DNA of 64,000 nucleotides from JALYYC01 sp039922495 (GTDB lineage Bacteria; Chloroflexota; Dormibacteria; CF-121): contig JBDTEO010000017.1 of assembly GCA_039922495.1 (NCBI GenBank), positions 1 to 64,000 on the forward strand, written 5' to 3'. Each line of letters starts with the position of its first letter. Within the stretch, counting starts at the first letter, position 1. Below are positions 52,590 to 60,832 of the stretch, one piece after another. The position numbers and the translations under genes were made by a program. The notes beneath the pieces were generated by a model. That model did not search any database. It was not told the origin of the DNA and saw only the letters and a program-made list of their open reading frames with translations.

Positions 52590-53940
52590 TCCGGTAATCC
52601 GGCTCGCCTGGTCGGAAGCGCTCGACCAGCTCTCCGACCGCGAGCAGTCGTGACTCCTCGCTCCACGGGGCCACCAGTTGGAGGCCCACAGGGAGGCCGT
52701 CACTCCGCCCGCATGGAACCGACAGCGCCGGCAGACCGGCGAGGTTGAAGGGCTGCGTCAACCGGACGAGCGCGCCATCGACCGGCTCGCTGCCGTCCGA
52801 CCAGCGGATCGACCGCAGTCCGATCGGCGGGGCCACCATCGGAGTGGTCGGCAGCGCCAGCAGGTCGACCCGCGTAAACACCTGTTGCAGGGCCGCTCGC
52901 AACTTCAGCCGGGCTCGCTGGGCGGCGGCGTACTCCGGCCCCGACACCAACATGCCGAGCTGGAGGCGGAGCCGGACGTCGGTGCCGTAGGCACGCGGCC
53001 GGCGCCGAAGCCACCGGGCGTGCACCGCGCTGGCCTCAGCCCGCAGCGTGACCAGCTGCATGGCCGGCGTCCAGTCCATCTCCGCGATGTGGACCTCCTT
53101 CACCCGCAGCCCACCTGCCTGCAGCCCGTCGACCGCCGCCCCGACGCGTTCCGCCACCCCGGGTTCGACGCGGTCGAGCCACGGGCCGCGCAGCACGCCC
53201 ACCGTAAGCCCGGCGGTGGCGGGCGCCGGACGCAGGCGGCGCCCAGCCAGGATCTCGAACAGCAAACGGGCGTCGTCGACGGTCCGGGTCAGTGGGCCGG
53301 CATGGTCCAGGCTGAATCCCAGCGGGAACACTCCCTCCAGCGGAATCGCGCCGTAGGTCGGCTTGAGCCCGACACAACCGCACAGCGCGGCGGGAATCCG
53401 GATCGAGCCGCCGGTGTCCGTCCCGAGCGCCCCGGCCGCCAGCCCGCTAACCACCGCGATGGCCGATCCGCCACTCGACCCGCCCGGAATCCGTGTCGGA
53501 TCCCACGGGTTCCGAGCCACACCCCACCAGGGATTGCTATTGGTGACCCCGTACGCGAACTCGTGCAGGTTGGCCTTGCCGAGGATCACCGCCCCGGCCG
53601 CGCGCAGCCGGCGCACCGTCGTGGCGTCCGACTCCGGCACCCAGTCCCGAAGGATCCGCGAACCGGCGGTGGTGCGCAGCCCGCGGGTCGCGAACAGATC
53701 TTTGACCGCGATCGACACGCCGGCCAGTGGGCTTCGATCGCCGCGCGCCAGCCGGGCCGCCACCCTCCGCGACTCCCGGGCGGCGTTCGCGCCGTCCACG
53801 CTGATGAAGGCGCGAAGGCGGCTGTTCGCCCTGATCCGCGCCAGGTAGGCGTCGACCAGTTCCACGGGCGACACACGGCCGGCGCGCAGGCGTCGCGCCT
53901 GGACGCGGATCGGGGCGCGACAGAGCTCGTCGACCGTCAC
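52579..53940 (-). CDS. amidase of the AtzE/GatA type
   Basis: 453 aa. Lys in GVSIAVKDLFATRG, cis-Ser in PGGSSGGSAIAVVSG, nucleophile Ser in TDTGGSIRIPAALCG. This is a full amidase-signature domain with GatA-like spacing. It starts at GTG 53940, overlapping the upstream small gene by GTGA. The 50-aa upstream partner suggests an AtzE-AtzG-like heterocomplex rather than an independent amidase. The natural substrate is unknown. Converges with the CHAP gene (11-base overlap). Confidence 0.85.
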   Translation of the reverse strand: MTVDELCRAPIRVQARRLRAGRVSPVELVDAYLARIRANSRLRAFISVDGANAARESRRVAARLARGDRSPLAGVSIAVKDLFATRGLRTTAGSRILRDWVPESDATTVRRLRAAGAVILGKANLHEFAYGVTNSNPWWGVARNPWDPTRIPGGSSGGSAIAVVSGLAAGALGTDTGGSIRIPAALCGCVGLKPTYGAIPLEGVFPLGFSLDHAGPLTRTVDDARLLFEILAGRRLRPAPATAGLTVGVLRGPWLDRVEPGVAERVGAAVDGLQAGGLRVKEVHIAEMDWTPAMQLVTLRAEASAVHARWLRRRPRAYGTDVRLRLQLGMLVSGPEYAAAQRARLKLRAALQQVFTRVDLLALPTTPMVAPPIGLRSIRWSDGSEPVDGALVRLTQPFNLAGLPALSVPCGRSDGLPVGLQLVAPWSEESRLLAVGELVERFRPGEPDYRISR

Positions 53941-54089
53941 GGCACTGGGTCGTCGCGGCTGGCAGTCAGAAAGACCTCGACCAGGTCCCGGTAGCGGCGC
54001 CAGGCGGGGAGGAGGGCGTCGACCTCGACCGGCCTCAGCCGTAGGCCCGCAGCGCGCACGGCGGCGGCCAGATGCTCGCGCTGTGTCAC
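53937..54089 (-). CDS. AtzG-like (DUF4089) small amidase partner
   Basis: 50 aa from GTG 54089: MTQREHLAAAVRAAGLRLRP then VDALLPAWRRYRDLVEVFL. Two amphipathic helices match the DUF4089/AtzG pattern, a GatC-like small subunit that stabilises AtzE-type amidases. The stop overlaps the amidase start in GTGA, which supports coupled production of the two subunits. Family assignment by pattern and context. Confidence 0.65.
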   Translation of the reverse strand: MTQREHLAAAVRAAGLRLRPVEVDALLPAWRRYRDLVEVFLTASRDDPVP

Positions 54090-54150
54090 CGCCACAGTAT
54101 GGCAACCAGTGGCAATGTGCAGGTATCAGCACATGCGAGCGTCAAAGCGT

Positions 54151-54180
54151 TTGACAAGACTGTTTCGCCGGTCCTAAGCT
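54151..54180 (+). promoter_or_regulatory. promoter and leader of the 473-aa unknown gene
   Basis: TTGACA (54151-54156) and TAAGCT (54175-54180) are 18 nt apart. A 7-bp hairpin CCGCCAA/TTGGCGG (54188-54214) forms in the ~85-nt leader. The -35 is perfect, so this is a likely strong promoter for the gene at 54271. Confidence 0.55.
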
Positions 54181-54270
54181 GCGCATGCCGCCAACCTACC
54201 CTGGGGATTGGCGGGGTGGCCTGCTGCGCTGGAGTTATTCACCGATCACTGTTGAGGAGCCCTAATAACA

Positions 54271-55692
54271 ATGCTGCTTGTGGAAGTCCGCCGCCTGGAG
54301 ATTGCCCCGACCACCGACCAGTTCTGGACCATCGTATCCCGCGTCAACGGCCCGGATTTCATGGGCGTCCTGTACCGGGCCCGTGAGGCGATCTTCGACA
54401 GCGCCGGCATCAGCTTCACCATTGACCTCCTCAACAAGTTCCTCCAGTTTGACGTCACCAAGAGCTGGTCGGCGGCTGACGAGGGCGAACTGTTCATGGG
54501 CTCCGCGCCGGTCGTCGGCTGGCTGCGTGTCCGCCGGCCCGGGTCCGCCACGCTTCGCGAGTTGCGCTCGGATGACATGCATTTCATGGAGCTCGAGCAT
54601 GCGGCCAAGCCGGCGTTCGTCGAGGTCGGCGTGGCCTTCCGCGCCGGCAGCGAACGCGTTCGGACGGATTTCCTCAAGCGGATTCGGACCGCCGCCCAAG
54701 AGGCGATCGGGCAGGAAGTCGGAACACCGTCGTCGTGGCCGCTCCTGACGCCGGTCAGCAGTCATAACTTCGACGCGATCCGGAAGTCGCGACAGGCGAG
54801 CTTCGAGCCGTCCACGGAAGAGAGCCAGGCGATGGCCGCCTTCACGACGCCGGAGATCCGGGCGCTGATTCGAGACCTCGAGCGGGTTGGATCCCTGACC
54901 GTTTCCGATCTCCCCAAGGTGCTCGGCGAAGCGCAGGGCACGGCGGTCGCCGGCCGGCTCGGCGAGTTGCGCACGCTTGGCCTGATCCAGTCCGAGTATG
55001 TGATCGTCTGCTCCCGCACCGGCAACGCCGTCCTGCGTACCGATGATCCCAACAAGCTGCAAAAGATGGCACCCGATTGGATGAAGTGCGCCTGCGGCCG
55101 GCCCCTCAACGAGGAGCGGGTCGACCAGGTCATTATGCCAACCGATCGTGCGACGAATCTGAACGATAAGGGGCGGTGGATGACGACGCTCGCGAGCGGC
55201 GTGCTGAGCAAGCTTGGCATCAGTCGCGAGCAGGTGATCGTGGACGCCGGTCCGGCTGGGACGGACGTCGTCCTGGACCTGAGTGGCGACCTCGTCCTGG
55301 TCGTGCTCAAGGATCACGAGTTCAACCTGGCCGACGCCTACGCCTTCAATGCCAAGATCTCGAGGATCAAGGCGGCGGAGGGGGTTATCGTCACCAACGA
55401 GGGCCTCTCCGGCGACGCCAAGAAAATGGTGCAGGACGAATTGGGCCCGCAGCGCGCGCGCATCACCGACCCCTTCCGCATCACCTTCGTCGAGGGGATC
55501 CAGGCCATGGAGCACGAGCTCGGTCGCGTGATCGAGCGCCGCCGCCGGCAGTACTTCCTACGCGCCCTCGGCGACCTCGCCACCATCCAGGGCCTCAACA
55601 TCGGCCAGCTGGCGCTCGCCAAGGTTGAAGCGGGCGGCCGGACCGGCAAGGCGGAAATCGTCGTAGCGGAGACGGTCGCCGCCGAGGCCTAG
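54271..55692 (+). CDS. unknown protein with winged helix, Cys motif and nuclease-like C-terminal domain
   Basis: 473 aa, no family recognised. The N-terminal ~170 residues are mixed alpha/beta. A winged-helix-like region follows at ~195-262 (TTPEIRALIRDLERVGSL, GRLGELRTLGLIQSE). A CACG motif lies at about 272. The C-terminal domain (~310-440) alternates strands and helices (VVLDLSGDLVLVVLKDHEFN, EGVIVTNEGLS) in a way that recalls PD-(D/E)XK nuclease folds, but the ExK is VLK. DNA-related function is only a suggestion. It has its own promoter and is a single-gene unit. Confidence 0.6.
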   Translation: MLLVEVRRLEIAPTTDQFWTIVSRVNGPDFMGVLYRAREAIFDSAGISFTIDLLNKFLQFDVTKSWSAADEGELFMGSAPVVGWLRVRRPGSATLRELRSDDMHFMELEHAAKPAFVEVGVAFRAGSERVRTDFLKRIRTAAQEAIGQEVGTPSSWPLLTPVSSHNFDAIRKSRQASFEPSTEESQAMAAFTTPEIRALIRDLERVGSLTVSDLPKVLGEAQGTAVAGRLGELRTLGLIQSEYVIVCSRTGNAVLRTDDPNKLQKMAPDWMKCACGRPLNEERVDQVIMPTDRATNLNDKGRWMTTLASGVLSKLGISREQVIVDAGPAGTDVVLDLSGDLVLVVLKDHEFNLADAYAFNAKISRIKAAEGVIVTNEGLSGDAKKMVQDELGPQRARITDPFRITFVEGIQAMEHELGRVIERRRRQYFLRALGDLATIQGLNIGQLALAKVEAGGRTGKAEIVVAETVAAEA

Positions 55693-55711
55693 CCGGACGC
55701 CGACGCTCCGC

Positions 55712-55746
55712 GGCTGCACGCATCTCGGACCGGGAGGCGTGCAGCC
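55712..55746. other. long inverted repeat between the unknown gene and the small membrane gene
   Basis: GGCTGCACGC and GCGTGCAGCC, perfect 10-bp arms with a 15-nt loop, lie 20 bases after the unknown gene's stop. There is no T tract. It could terminate weakly, stabilise the transcript end or be a protein site. Confidence 0.5.
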
Positions 55747-55766
55747 GGGGCGCGTACTGTAGTGGT

Positions 55767-55958
55767 ATGAAAACCGGCAGCCTCGTCCTCGGCAGCATCG
55801 CGCTCTTGACTGGTGGCGTCTGGATCCTCCAAGGAGTCGGCATTCTTCCGGGCAGCTTCATGTCCGGCCAGCAGATGTGGCTGCTGATCGGGCTGGTCGT
55901 AGCCCTCATCGGGATGGCGCTTGTCTATAACGGTCTCCGCCGGGCCGCCCCCCGCTGA
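55767..55958 (+). CDS. 63-residue two-helix membrane protein
   Basis: LVLGSIALLTGGVWILQGVG and MWLLIGLVVALIGMALVYNGL are the two helices, ending RRAAPR. ATG 55767 follows a weak ribosome site. Its TGA overlaps the CTG proposed as the start of the molybdoenzyme gene, so it may be an associated subunit. Function unknown. Confidence 0.6.
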   Translation: MKTGSLVLGSIALLTGGVWILQGVGILPGSFMSGQQMWLLIGLVVALIGMALVYNGLRRAAPR

Positions 55959-57388
55959 AGCCAATCCCTCACCGCCCGCTGATCACCGGACTCTGCGCCG
56001 GAGCGCTGGCGCTGGGCCTCGATTACCTGGCGCATGCGTTCCTCGGGATCCCCTTGCTGCCCGAGCAGGTGGGGTATCTGCTGGTCAAGGTCCTGCCGCT
56101 GTCCGTCTTCGAAAACCTGCTCAAAGCGCTCGGCGTGGTTGCGCGACCGCTTCTCCTGGTAGGCGCCACCGTCGTCATCATCGGCGCCTACGGACTCGGC
56201 GCGGTTCTGGCGACGCAGCTGCTGCGGGAGCGCAGTCTACTGGTGCTGACCGGGCTGGTGGCCCTCGCCTCGGCCGCGCTTGCTGTCCTGGCGGCGACGC
56301 CCGGTGACGCCCCCACGGCGATCGTGCTGGAGGTGGTACTGCTGGCAGGGATCATCCCGGTCACCGACCGTCTCATTCAATCGCTGAGCGACCCGGTGGG
56401 GGAGAGCCCCGAGCGCCGGATCCTCCTGCGCAACCTCTTTTTTGGGGCGGTCGGGCTTGCGGTGGTCGGCGTTGGGTTCGTCGACGTGCGCCGATTCCTC
56501 ACGGCGCTCGCCATGAAAGAGGGCAGCCGCGCCGACACGGAGATCACCGACGTCGCGGAGTTTTACGTCGTCTCGAAAAATTTGGGCGGCGACCCTGTCG
56601 TCGATGGGTCGACCTGGAGGCTCGTGCTGCCGACCCGTAGCCTCACCTACCCCGAACTGCTGGCGCTGCCCGCCCAGCGGCTGGAGCTGACACTGGAATG
56701 CATCAGCAACGATATTGGCGGCACCCTGATCAGCAACGGCATCTGGCAGGGGCCGCGCGTCGCCGATGTCCTGGCCTTGACGACGGTGCCGTCCGATGCC
56801 GTGTGGATGCTGATGGAGAGTACGGATGGCTACACGGAGAGCTTTCGGTTGGCGGACCTGACGGCCGATCATCTCCTCGTGACCCATCTCAATGGAAGTC
56901 CACTGCCGCCACAACACGGCTATCCGGCGCGCTTCATCTTTCCGGGGCACTATGGGATGAAGCAGCCGAAATGGGTCACGCGAATTCGGTTCGCCTCCGT
57001 GGACCAACCCGGGTACTGGGAGAACAACGGTTGGGATGAGCAGGCCATCGTCAAGACGATGTCACGCATCGATGCGCCGGCCGATGGGGCCGCACTGCCG
57101 GCCGGGGCCGTGCGCTTTGCCGGCATCGCCTTCGCCGGCTCGCGGCGGATCGGTGGCGTGGAGCTGAGCTGGGATGGCGGCAACCGCTGGCAGCCGGCCG
57201 ACCTGGCGGACGAATTCTCTCCCTACGCGTGGCGTTTCTGGCATCTGAGCACCACGCTGGCGGCCGGACATTACAGCGTCCGGGTGCGTGCCCGAGACGG
57301 TCAGGGCAACCTGCAGTCCGCCGCATCGGCGCCCACGCTGCCCAACGGCGCGGACGGTTATCACGCGATCCTACTCGACATCCGCTAG
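55955..57388 (+). CDS. membrane-anchored sulfite-oxidase-like molybdopterin oxidoreductase, apparent CTG start
   Basis: 477 aa from CTG 55955. Four or five N-terminal helices, then the Moco domain with the Mo-ligating Cys in LTLECISNDIGGTLISNG and the pterin contacts VTHLNGSPLPPQHGYPARF and GMKQPKWV. A C-terminal Ig-like dimerisation domain follows (GGVELSWDGGNRWQP). A TAA lies just upstream in frame and no ATG, GTG or TTG precedes the first helix. TTG 56054 would cut it off. Electron acceptor unknown. Confidence 0.82.
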   Translation: MKPIPHRPLITGLCAGALALGLDYLAHAFLGIPLLPEQVGYLLVKVLPLSVFENLLKALGVVARPLLLVGATVVIIGAYGLGAVLATQLLRERSLLVLTGLVALASAALAVLAATPGDAPTAIVLEVVLLAGIIPVTDRLIQSLSDPVGESPERRILLRNLFFGAVGLAVVGVGFVDVRRFLTALAMKEGSRADTEITDVAEFYVVSKNLGGDPVVDGSTWRLVLPTRSLTYPELLALPAQRLELTLECISNDIGGTLISNGIWQGPRVADVLALTTVPSDAVWMLMESTDGYTESFRLADLTADHLLVTHLNGSPLPPQHGYPARFIFPGHYGMKQPKWVTRIRFASVDQPGYWENNGWDEQAIVKTMSRIDAPADGAALPAGAVRFAGIAFAGSRRIGGVELSWDGGNRWQPADLADEFSPYAWRFWHLSTTLAAGHYSVRVRARDGQGNLQSAASAPTLPNGADGYHAILLDIR

Positions 57389-57403
57389 GAGAATTCGCCA
57401 TCC

Positions 57404-58165
57404 GTGGATGAGTGGCACCGCGCAATCGCCTTCATGCGATCCCTCGATGAGCGCTGCGCCGAAGAGGTCGTGCCCTTTCGATGGGGCCGAGCGTTTGTCA
57501 ATCGGACCCTTGCCTCGGCCCCTGACCTCAACTACCTGGTCACGCACGGAGACTTAACGGCGGTGACGGCCGAGGACCTCGTCCAGGCGAGCGACCGCAT
57601 CCAGGCCCCGACCCAAATCCGATTCCGCCGTGTCAATGTCGACGATCAGGAGGCGGCGGACCGGTTGCTTCCCGGCTTTACCGAGCGTGGCTTCACGCCC
57701 GAGCGCTTCTGCGTCATGGTGCATCACCGGGAGCCGGACCGAGACGTCGATCTCAGAGGGGTCCGGCAGGTGGATTGGGCCACCTACCGGCTCGGCCGCC
57801 GTCGGGAAATCGAATCCTGGGCGCCGACGCTGCGCATTGCCGAGCAAGCCCTTCGAAAGCAAGAACTAACGGCGCGCGTCCGGGACACGACCTATTTCGC
57901 GGTCTTCGAGGACGGTGGGCCGGTCTCGTTCTGCGAGCTCCGACGCGAAGGCTCGACGGCGCAAATCGAATTCGTCGAAACCCTGGCGTCGTACCGCCGC
58001 CGCGGCCTAGCGCGTCAGGTTGTGTCGGCTCGTCGGGCGGCACGCGGGGTTCCGTTCGTCTTCCTGGTGGCTGACCTCTTCGATTGGCCACGACACTTCT
58101 ATGAGCGCCTCGGGTTCGACACGGTCGGAATCGAGTCGCGCTTCATGCGACACGTCGGTGGCTGA
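57404..58165 (+). CDS. GNAT-family N-acetyltransferase
   Basis: 253 aa. The C-terminal half has the acetyl-CoA loop YRRRGLARQVVSARRA followed by FVFLVADLFDWPRHFYERLGF. The N-terminal half (about 1-120) is a degenerate second GNAT-like fold, a common two-domain arrangement. GTG 57404 is 11 nt after AGGAGA, 16 bases after the molybdoenzyme stop. Substrate unknown. Confidence 0.75.
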   Translation: MDEWHRAIAFMRSLDERCAEEVVPFRWGRAFVNRTLASAPDLNYLVTHGDLTAVTAEDLVQASDRIQAPTQIRFRRVNVDDQEAADRLLPGFTERGFTPERFCVMVHHREPDRDVDLRGVRQVDWATYRLGRRREIESWAPTLRIAEQALRKQELTARVRDTTYFAVFEDGGPVSFCELRREGSTAQIEFVETLASYRRRGLARQVVSARRAARGVPFVFLVADLFDWPRHFYERLGFDTVGIESRFMRHVGG

Positions 58166-58202
58166 TCCCGTGGCGCGGATGCTGACCGGGTAGGATCGAG
58201 CC

Positions 58203-59453
58203 ATGGCGGTTCCGACTTCGATCGACATCGACCTTGCGGCGCTTCGCGCTCAATTTCCCGCTCTTGGCCTGCGCGTCAACGGCGACCCGGTCGTCTATCT
58301 GGACAATCCCGCCGGCACCCAGGTTCCGCAGCGGGTCATCGATCGCACAGGCGAGTACTGGCGAACCATGAATGCCAACCACGGCGGCGTCTTTGCCACC
58401 AGCTCCCGGTCCGATGCCCGCTTCGATGAGGTTCGCCGGGCCGCCGCCGCCTTCCTCAACGCGTCCAGCCCTGCGGAGATCGTCTTCGGCGCCAACATGA
58501 CGACCCTGACCTTTGCCTTCAGCCGCGCCATCGCCCGAGAGCTGAAGCCCGGCGATGAGATCGTGGTCACGCGCCTCGAGCATGACGGCAACATTTCACC
58601 CTGGCTGGCCCTGACGGAGCAGGGTATTCACGTTCGGGTGGCCGAAATCACCGTGCCCGACTGTCGGCTCGACATGGCCGATCTGCAGCGGCAGATCACC
58701 CCGCGAACGCGCCTGGTGGCGGTGACGCACGCCTCTAACGCGGTGGGCACGATTCCCGACCTCAAGGCCGTCGCGCGGCTGGCGCACGCCGTCGGAGCCT
58801 GGCTCTGGGTGGACGCGGTCCACTACGGCCCGCACGGCCTGATCGACGTTCAAGCGATCGAGTGCGACTTCCTCGTGTGTTCCGCCTACAAGTTTTACGG
58901 ACCGCACCTCGGGCTCCTCTATGGCCGTCGGGCTCACCTCGAGCGGTTGCGACCCTACAAGGTTCGGCCCGCCACCGAAAACATCCCGAGCCGCTGGGAA
59001 ACCGGGACGCCGAACCTCGAATGCCTCAGCGGCCTTCTCGGCACCTTCGAATACCTGGCCAGCGTCGGTGGGGCGACTCAGGTCGATCGACCGGCGATCG
59101 AGGCCGCGATGCGACGGATTCAGCCCCACGAGCAAGCGCTGGCAGCACGGCTGATCGAGGGTCTCCAGCGGATCCCCGGTATCCAGATCTACGGCATCAC
59201 CGACCTGGCCCGGTTGGATCAGCGCGCGCCGACTATCTCGCTCAGCTGGGCTCCGCACCAGCCGGAAGCCCTGGCACGCTGGCTCAGCGACCGCCAGATC
59301 TTCACCTGGCATGGCGACCACTATGCGCCCGAGTTGATCCGGCGCCTCGGCCTGGAGGAGCGCGGCGGGACGTTGCGGATCGGGATCGCGCACTACAACA
59401 CGGCCAGCGAGATCGACCTCACGCTCGAGGTGCTGGCGGACTACCCCGGCTGA
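58203..59453 (+). CDS. class V aminotransferase, cysteine-desulfurase-like
   Basis: 416 aa PLP enzyme. The PLP-contacting DAVHYGPHG block and the Schiff-base Lys in VCSAYKFYGPHLG (SufS/CsdA style) are present, along with YLDNPAGTQVPQRV at the N-terminus. This matches the cysteine-desulfurase-like subgroup, often not shown to be a desulfurase. No fes or suf genes nearby. Start ATG 58203. Confidence 0.85.
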   Translation: MAVPTSIDIDLAALRAQFPALGLRVNGDPVVYLDNPAGTQVPQRVIDRTGEYWRTMNANHGGVFATSSRSDARFDEVRRAAAAFLNASSPAEIVFGANMTTLTFAFSRAIARELKPGDEIVVTRLEHDGNISPWLALTEQGIHVRVAEITVPDCRLDMADLQRQITPRTRLVAVTHASNAVGTIPDLKAVARLAHAVGAWLWVDAVHYGPHGLIDVQAIECDFLVCSAYKFYGPHLGLLYGRRAHLERLRPYKVRPATENIPSRWETGTPNLECLSGLLGTFEYLASVGGATQVDRPAIEAAMRRIQPHEQALAARLIEGLQRIPGIQIYGITDLARLDQRAPTISLSWAPHQPEALARWLSDRQIFTWHGDHYAPELIRRLGLEERGGTLRIGIAHYNTASEIDLTLEVLADYPG

Positions 59454-59460
59454 GGCCGGC

Positions 59461-59710
59461 TCAAAGACTGATGAGCAGGACCCTACCGAAGGCGAGGGCG
59501 GGACCGCCCCGTTGGGGAGGCGCCAGTCGCTCCTTGAGCAACACCCGCGCAAGCACGACCGTCACCGCGGGATAAAGCGAGGCCAGGATCGATACCAGGC
59601 GCAGGAGCACGGTCACCGAGGCAACGGCGTACCCGGATGTCGGCGGAGACGTTGTAATCGGCAGACCCCCAGCCGGCGCTGGCACTGAGGGCCAGCAGGA
59701 TCGCGGTCAG
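59461..59710 (-). pseudogene. EamA/DMT transporter pseudogene
   Basis: Two ends of a DMT transporter survive in different frames. The N-terminus reads CTG 59710 then TAILLALSASAGWGSADY, the usual first helix of EamA proteins. The C-terminus (frame to 59461) reads LVSILASLYPAVTVVLARV and LLKERLAPPQ. About 190 of ~290 residues and the reading frame are lost. The CTG at its head overlaps the DedA-RDD stop as CTGA. A deletion with frameshift is the simplest cause. Confidence 0.75.
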
Positions 59711-60810
59711 CGAGCCACCCGTCGGACCGTGGTGCCGGCTGCCAGATCGCCAAGGCGTTGCCGCCGGCGCCCGAAAAACACCAGGACCAGATCGATTACC
59801 GATAGCGGCAGGAGCACCCCAACCAGGTTGCGGACCGCCGCGCGCCACCAGCCAGGAACCCCGCCATCAGGCCCGTAGACCGAGATGCCCATCATCCTTT
59901 TGCCCATCGTCTGCCCCAGCCGGGCCTCGAGCGGAACCCGGTAGAGGAGGGTTAGCGCCAGCACGAGAGCCAGCCCGGCGGGATCGACCAGGACCTCGGT
60001 TTGGCCCACGCCGGTCACGGCGGTCAGGAGATAGATCGTTCCGGCAAGGACCAGGACGGCGTCGATCCCGCCTGCCAAGACACGGCGAACCAGCGGATAT
60101 TGCCGCCATCGCGCATCGGCGCCGTGTTGCCAGGGAAGTGCCGCCTCCACCGCGTCGGCCATGTCACGGCGAACCCCGAGCACGATCGGCTCCATGACGT
60201 CGAGCACGCCGCGCCGGGCCAGGATCCGCACCGAAAGCACGACCGCGACCGCGGCGAGCCCGGCGACGACCAGCACAAAGAGGCGGTGCTCGGCTCGGTG
60301 AAACAGGCTGACCGCAGGCTGCCCGACCAGCGCGCCGAGGCCGACGAAGACGGCGGTGTAGATCAGGACGGATGGGATGAGCCCCGCGGCGAAGGTGAGT
60401 CGCGGCATCCGGCTGACGCCTGCCACCTGCGTCGTCGAAATGCGGAGCCCCGGAAAGAGGCGGCCCACAAAGACGGCGCGCGCTCCGCCGCGGCGGAGCA
60501 TCCGAGTTGCCCGCTCGAGACCCCGTCGGAAATGGAGCGCATCGGCCGCCTTCACCAGGGCCGCCTGCCCCACCAACGCGAAGACCTCGCGGCCGACCAT
60601 CGCGCCGACCGTGATCGCGACCAGCAGCGACGCGACCATCGGAACCGGCTCCACCGTGTCGCTGGCAATCGCGATTCCCGCGATCAGCAGCAAGAGGTCG
60701 CCCGGGGCAAAGGGGATCGGGACGCCGGTCTCCTCGATGAAGAGCAACCCGGCGATGACCACAATCAGGAGATCGCCGCTCAGGCTGGCGATCGAGTTTA
60801 TGGGATTCAC
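59707..60810 (-). CDS. DedA-family protein fused to an RDD domain
   Basis: 367 aa from GTG 60810. N-terminal DedA/SNARE-associated domain: FIEETGVPIPFAPGD, GREVFALVG, and FVGRLFPGLRISTTQVAG with the key Arg. The C-terminal ~130 residues are an RDD domain (GGIDAVLVLAG; GKRMMGISVYGPDG), a Na+/H+-exchanger-like module. DedA proteins move lipid carriers across membranes; adding RDD is unusual. TTG 60852 is the longer start and overlaps DUF885. Confidence 0.82.
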   Translation of the reverse strand: MNPINSIASLSGDLLIVVIAGLLFIEETGVPIPFAPGDLLLLIAGIAIASDTVEPVPMVASLLVAITVGAMVGREVFALVGQAALVKAADALHFRRGLERATRMLRRGGARAVFVGRLFPGLRISTTQVAGVSRMPRLTFAAGLIPSVLIYTAVFVGLGALVGQPAVSLFHRAEHRLFVLVVAGLAAVAVVLSVRILARRGVLDVMEPIVLGVRRDMADAVEAALPWQHGADARWRQYPLVRRVLAGGIDAVLVLAGTIYLLTAVTGVGQTEVLVDPAGLALVLALTLLYRVPLEARLGQTMGKRMMGISVYGPDGGVPGWWRAAVRNLVGVLLPLSVIDLVLVFFGRRRQRLGDLAAGTTVRRVAR

Positions 60811-60832
60811 CGCGCCCCCCGCGGAATGATTT

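Noticed and set aside
52678..53994. 438-aa plus-strand frame antisense to the amidase
   Set aside because: Low-complexity Arg/Pro/Gln-rich shadow of a clearly real amidase.
55712..55746. 10-bp inverted repeat as a strong intrinsic terminator
   Set aside because: Stem is good but the loop is long and no T tract follows, so it is listed only as an inverted repeat.
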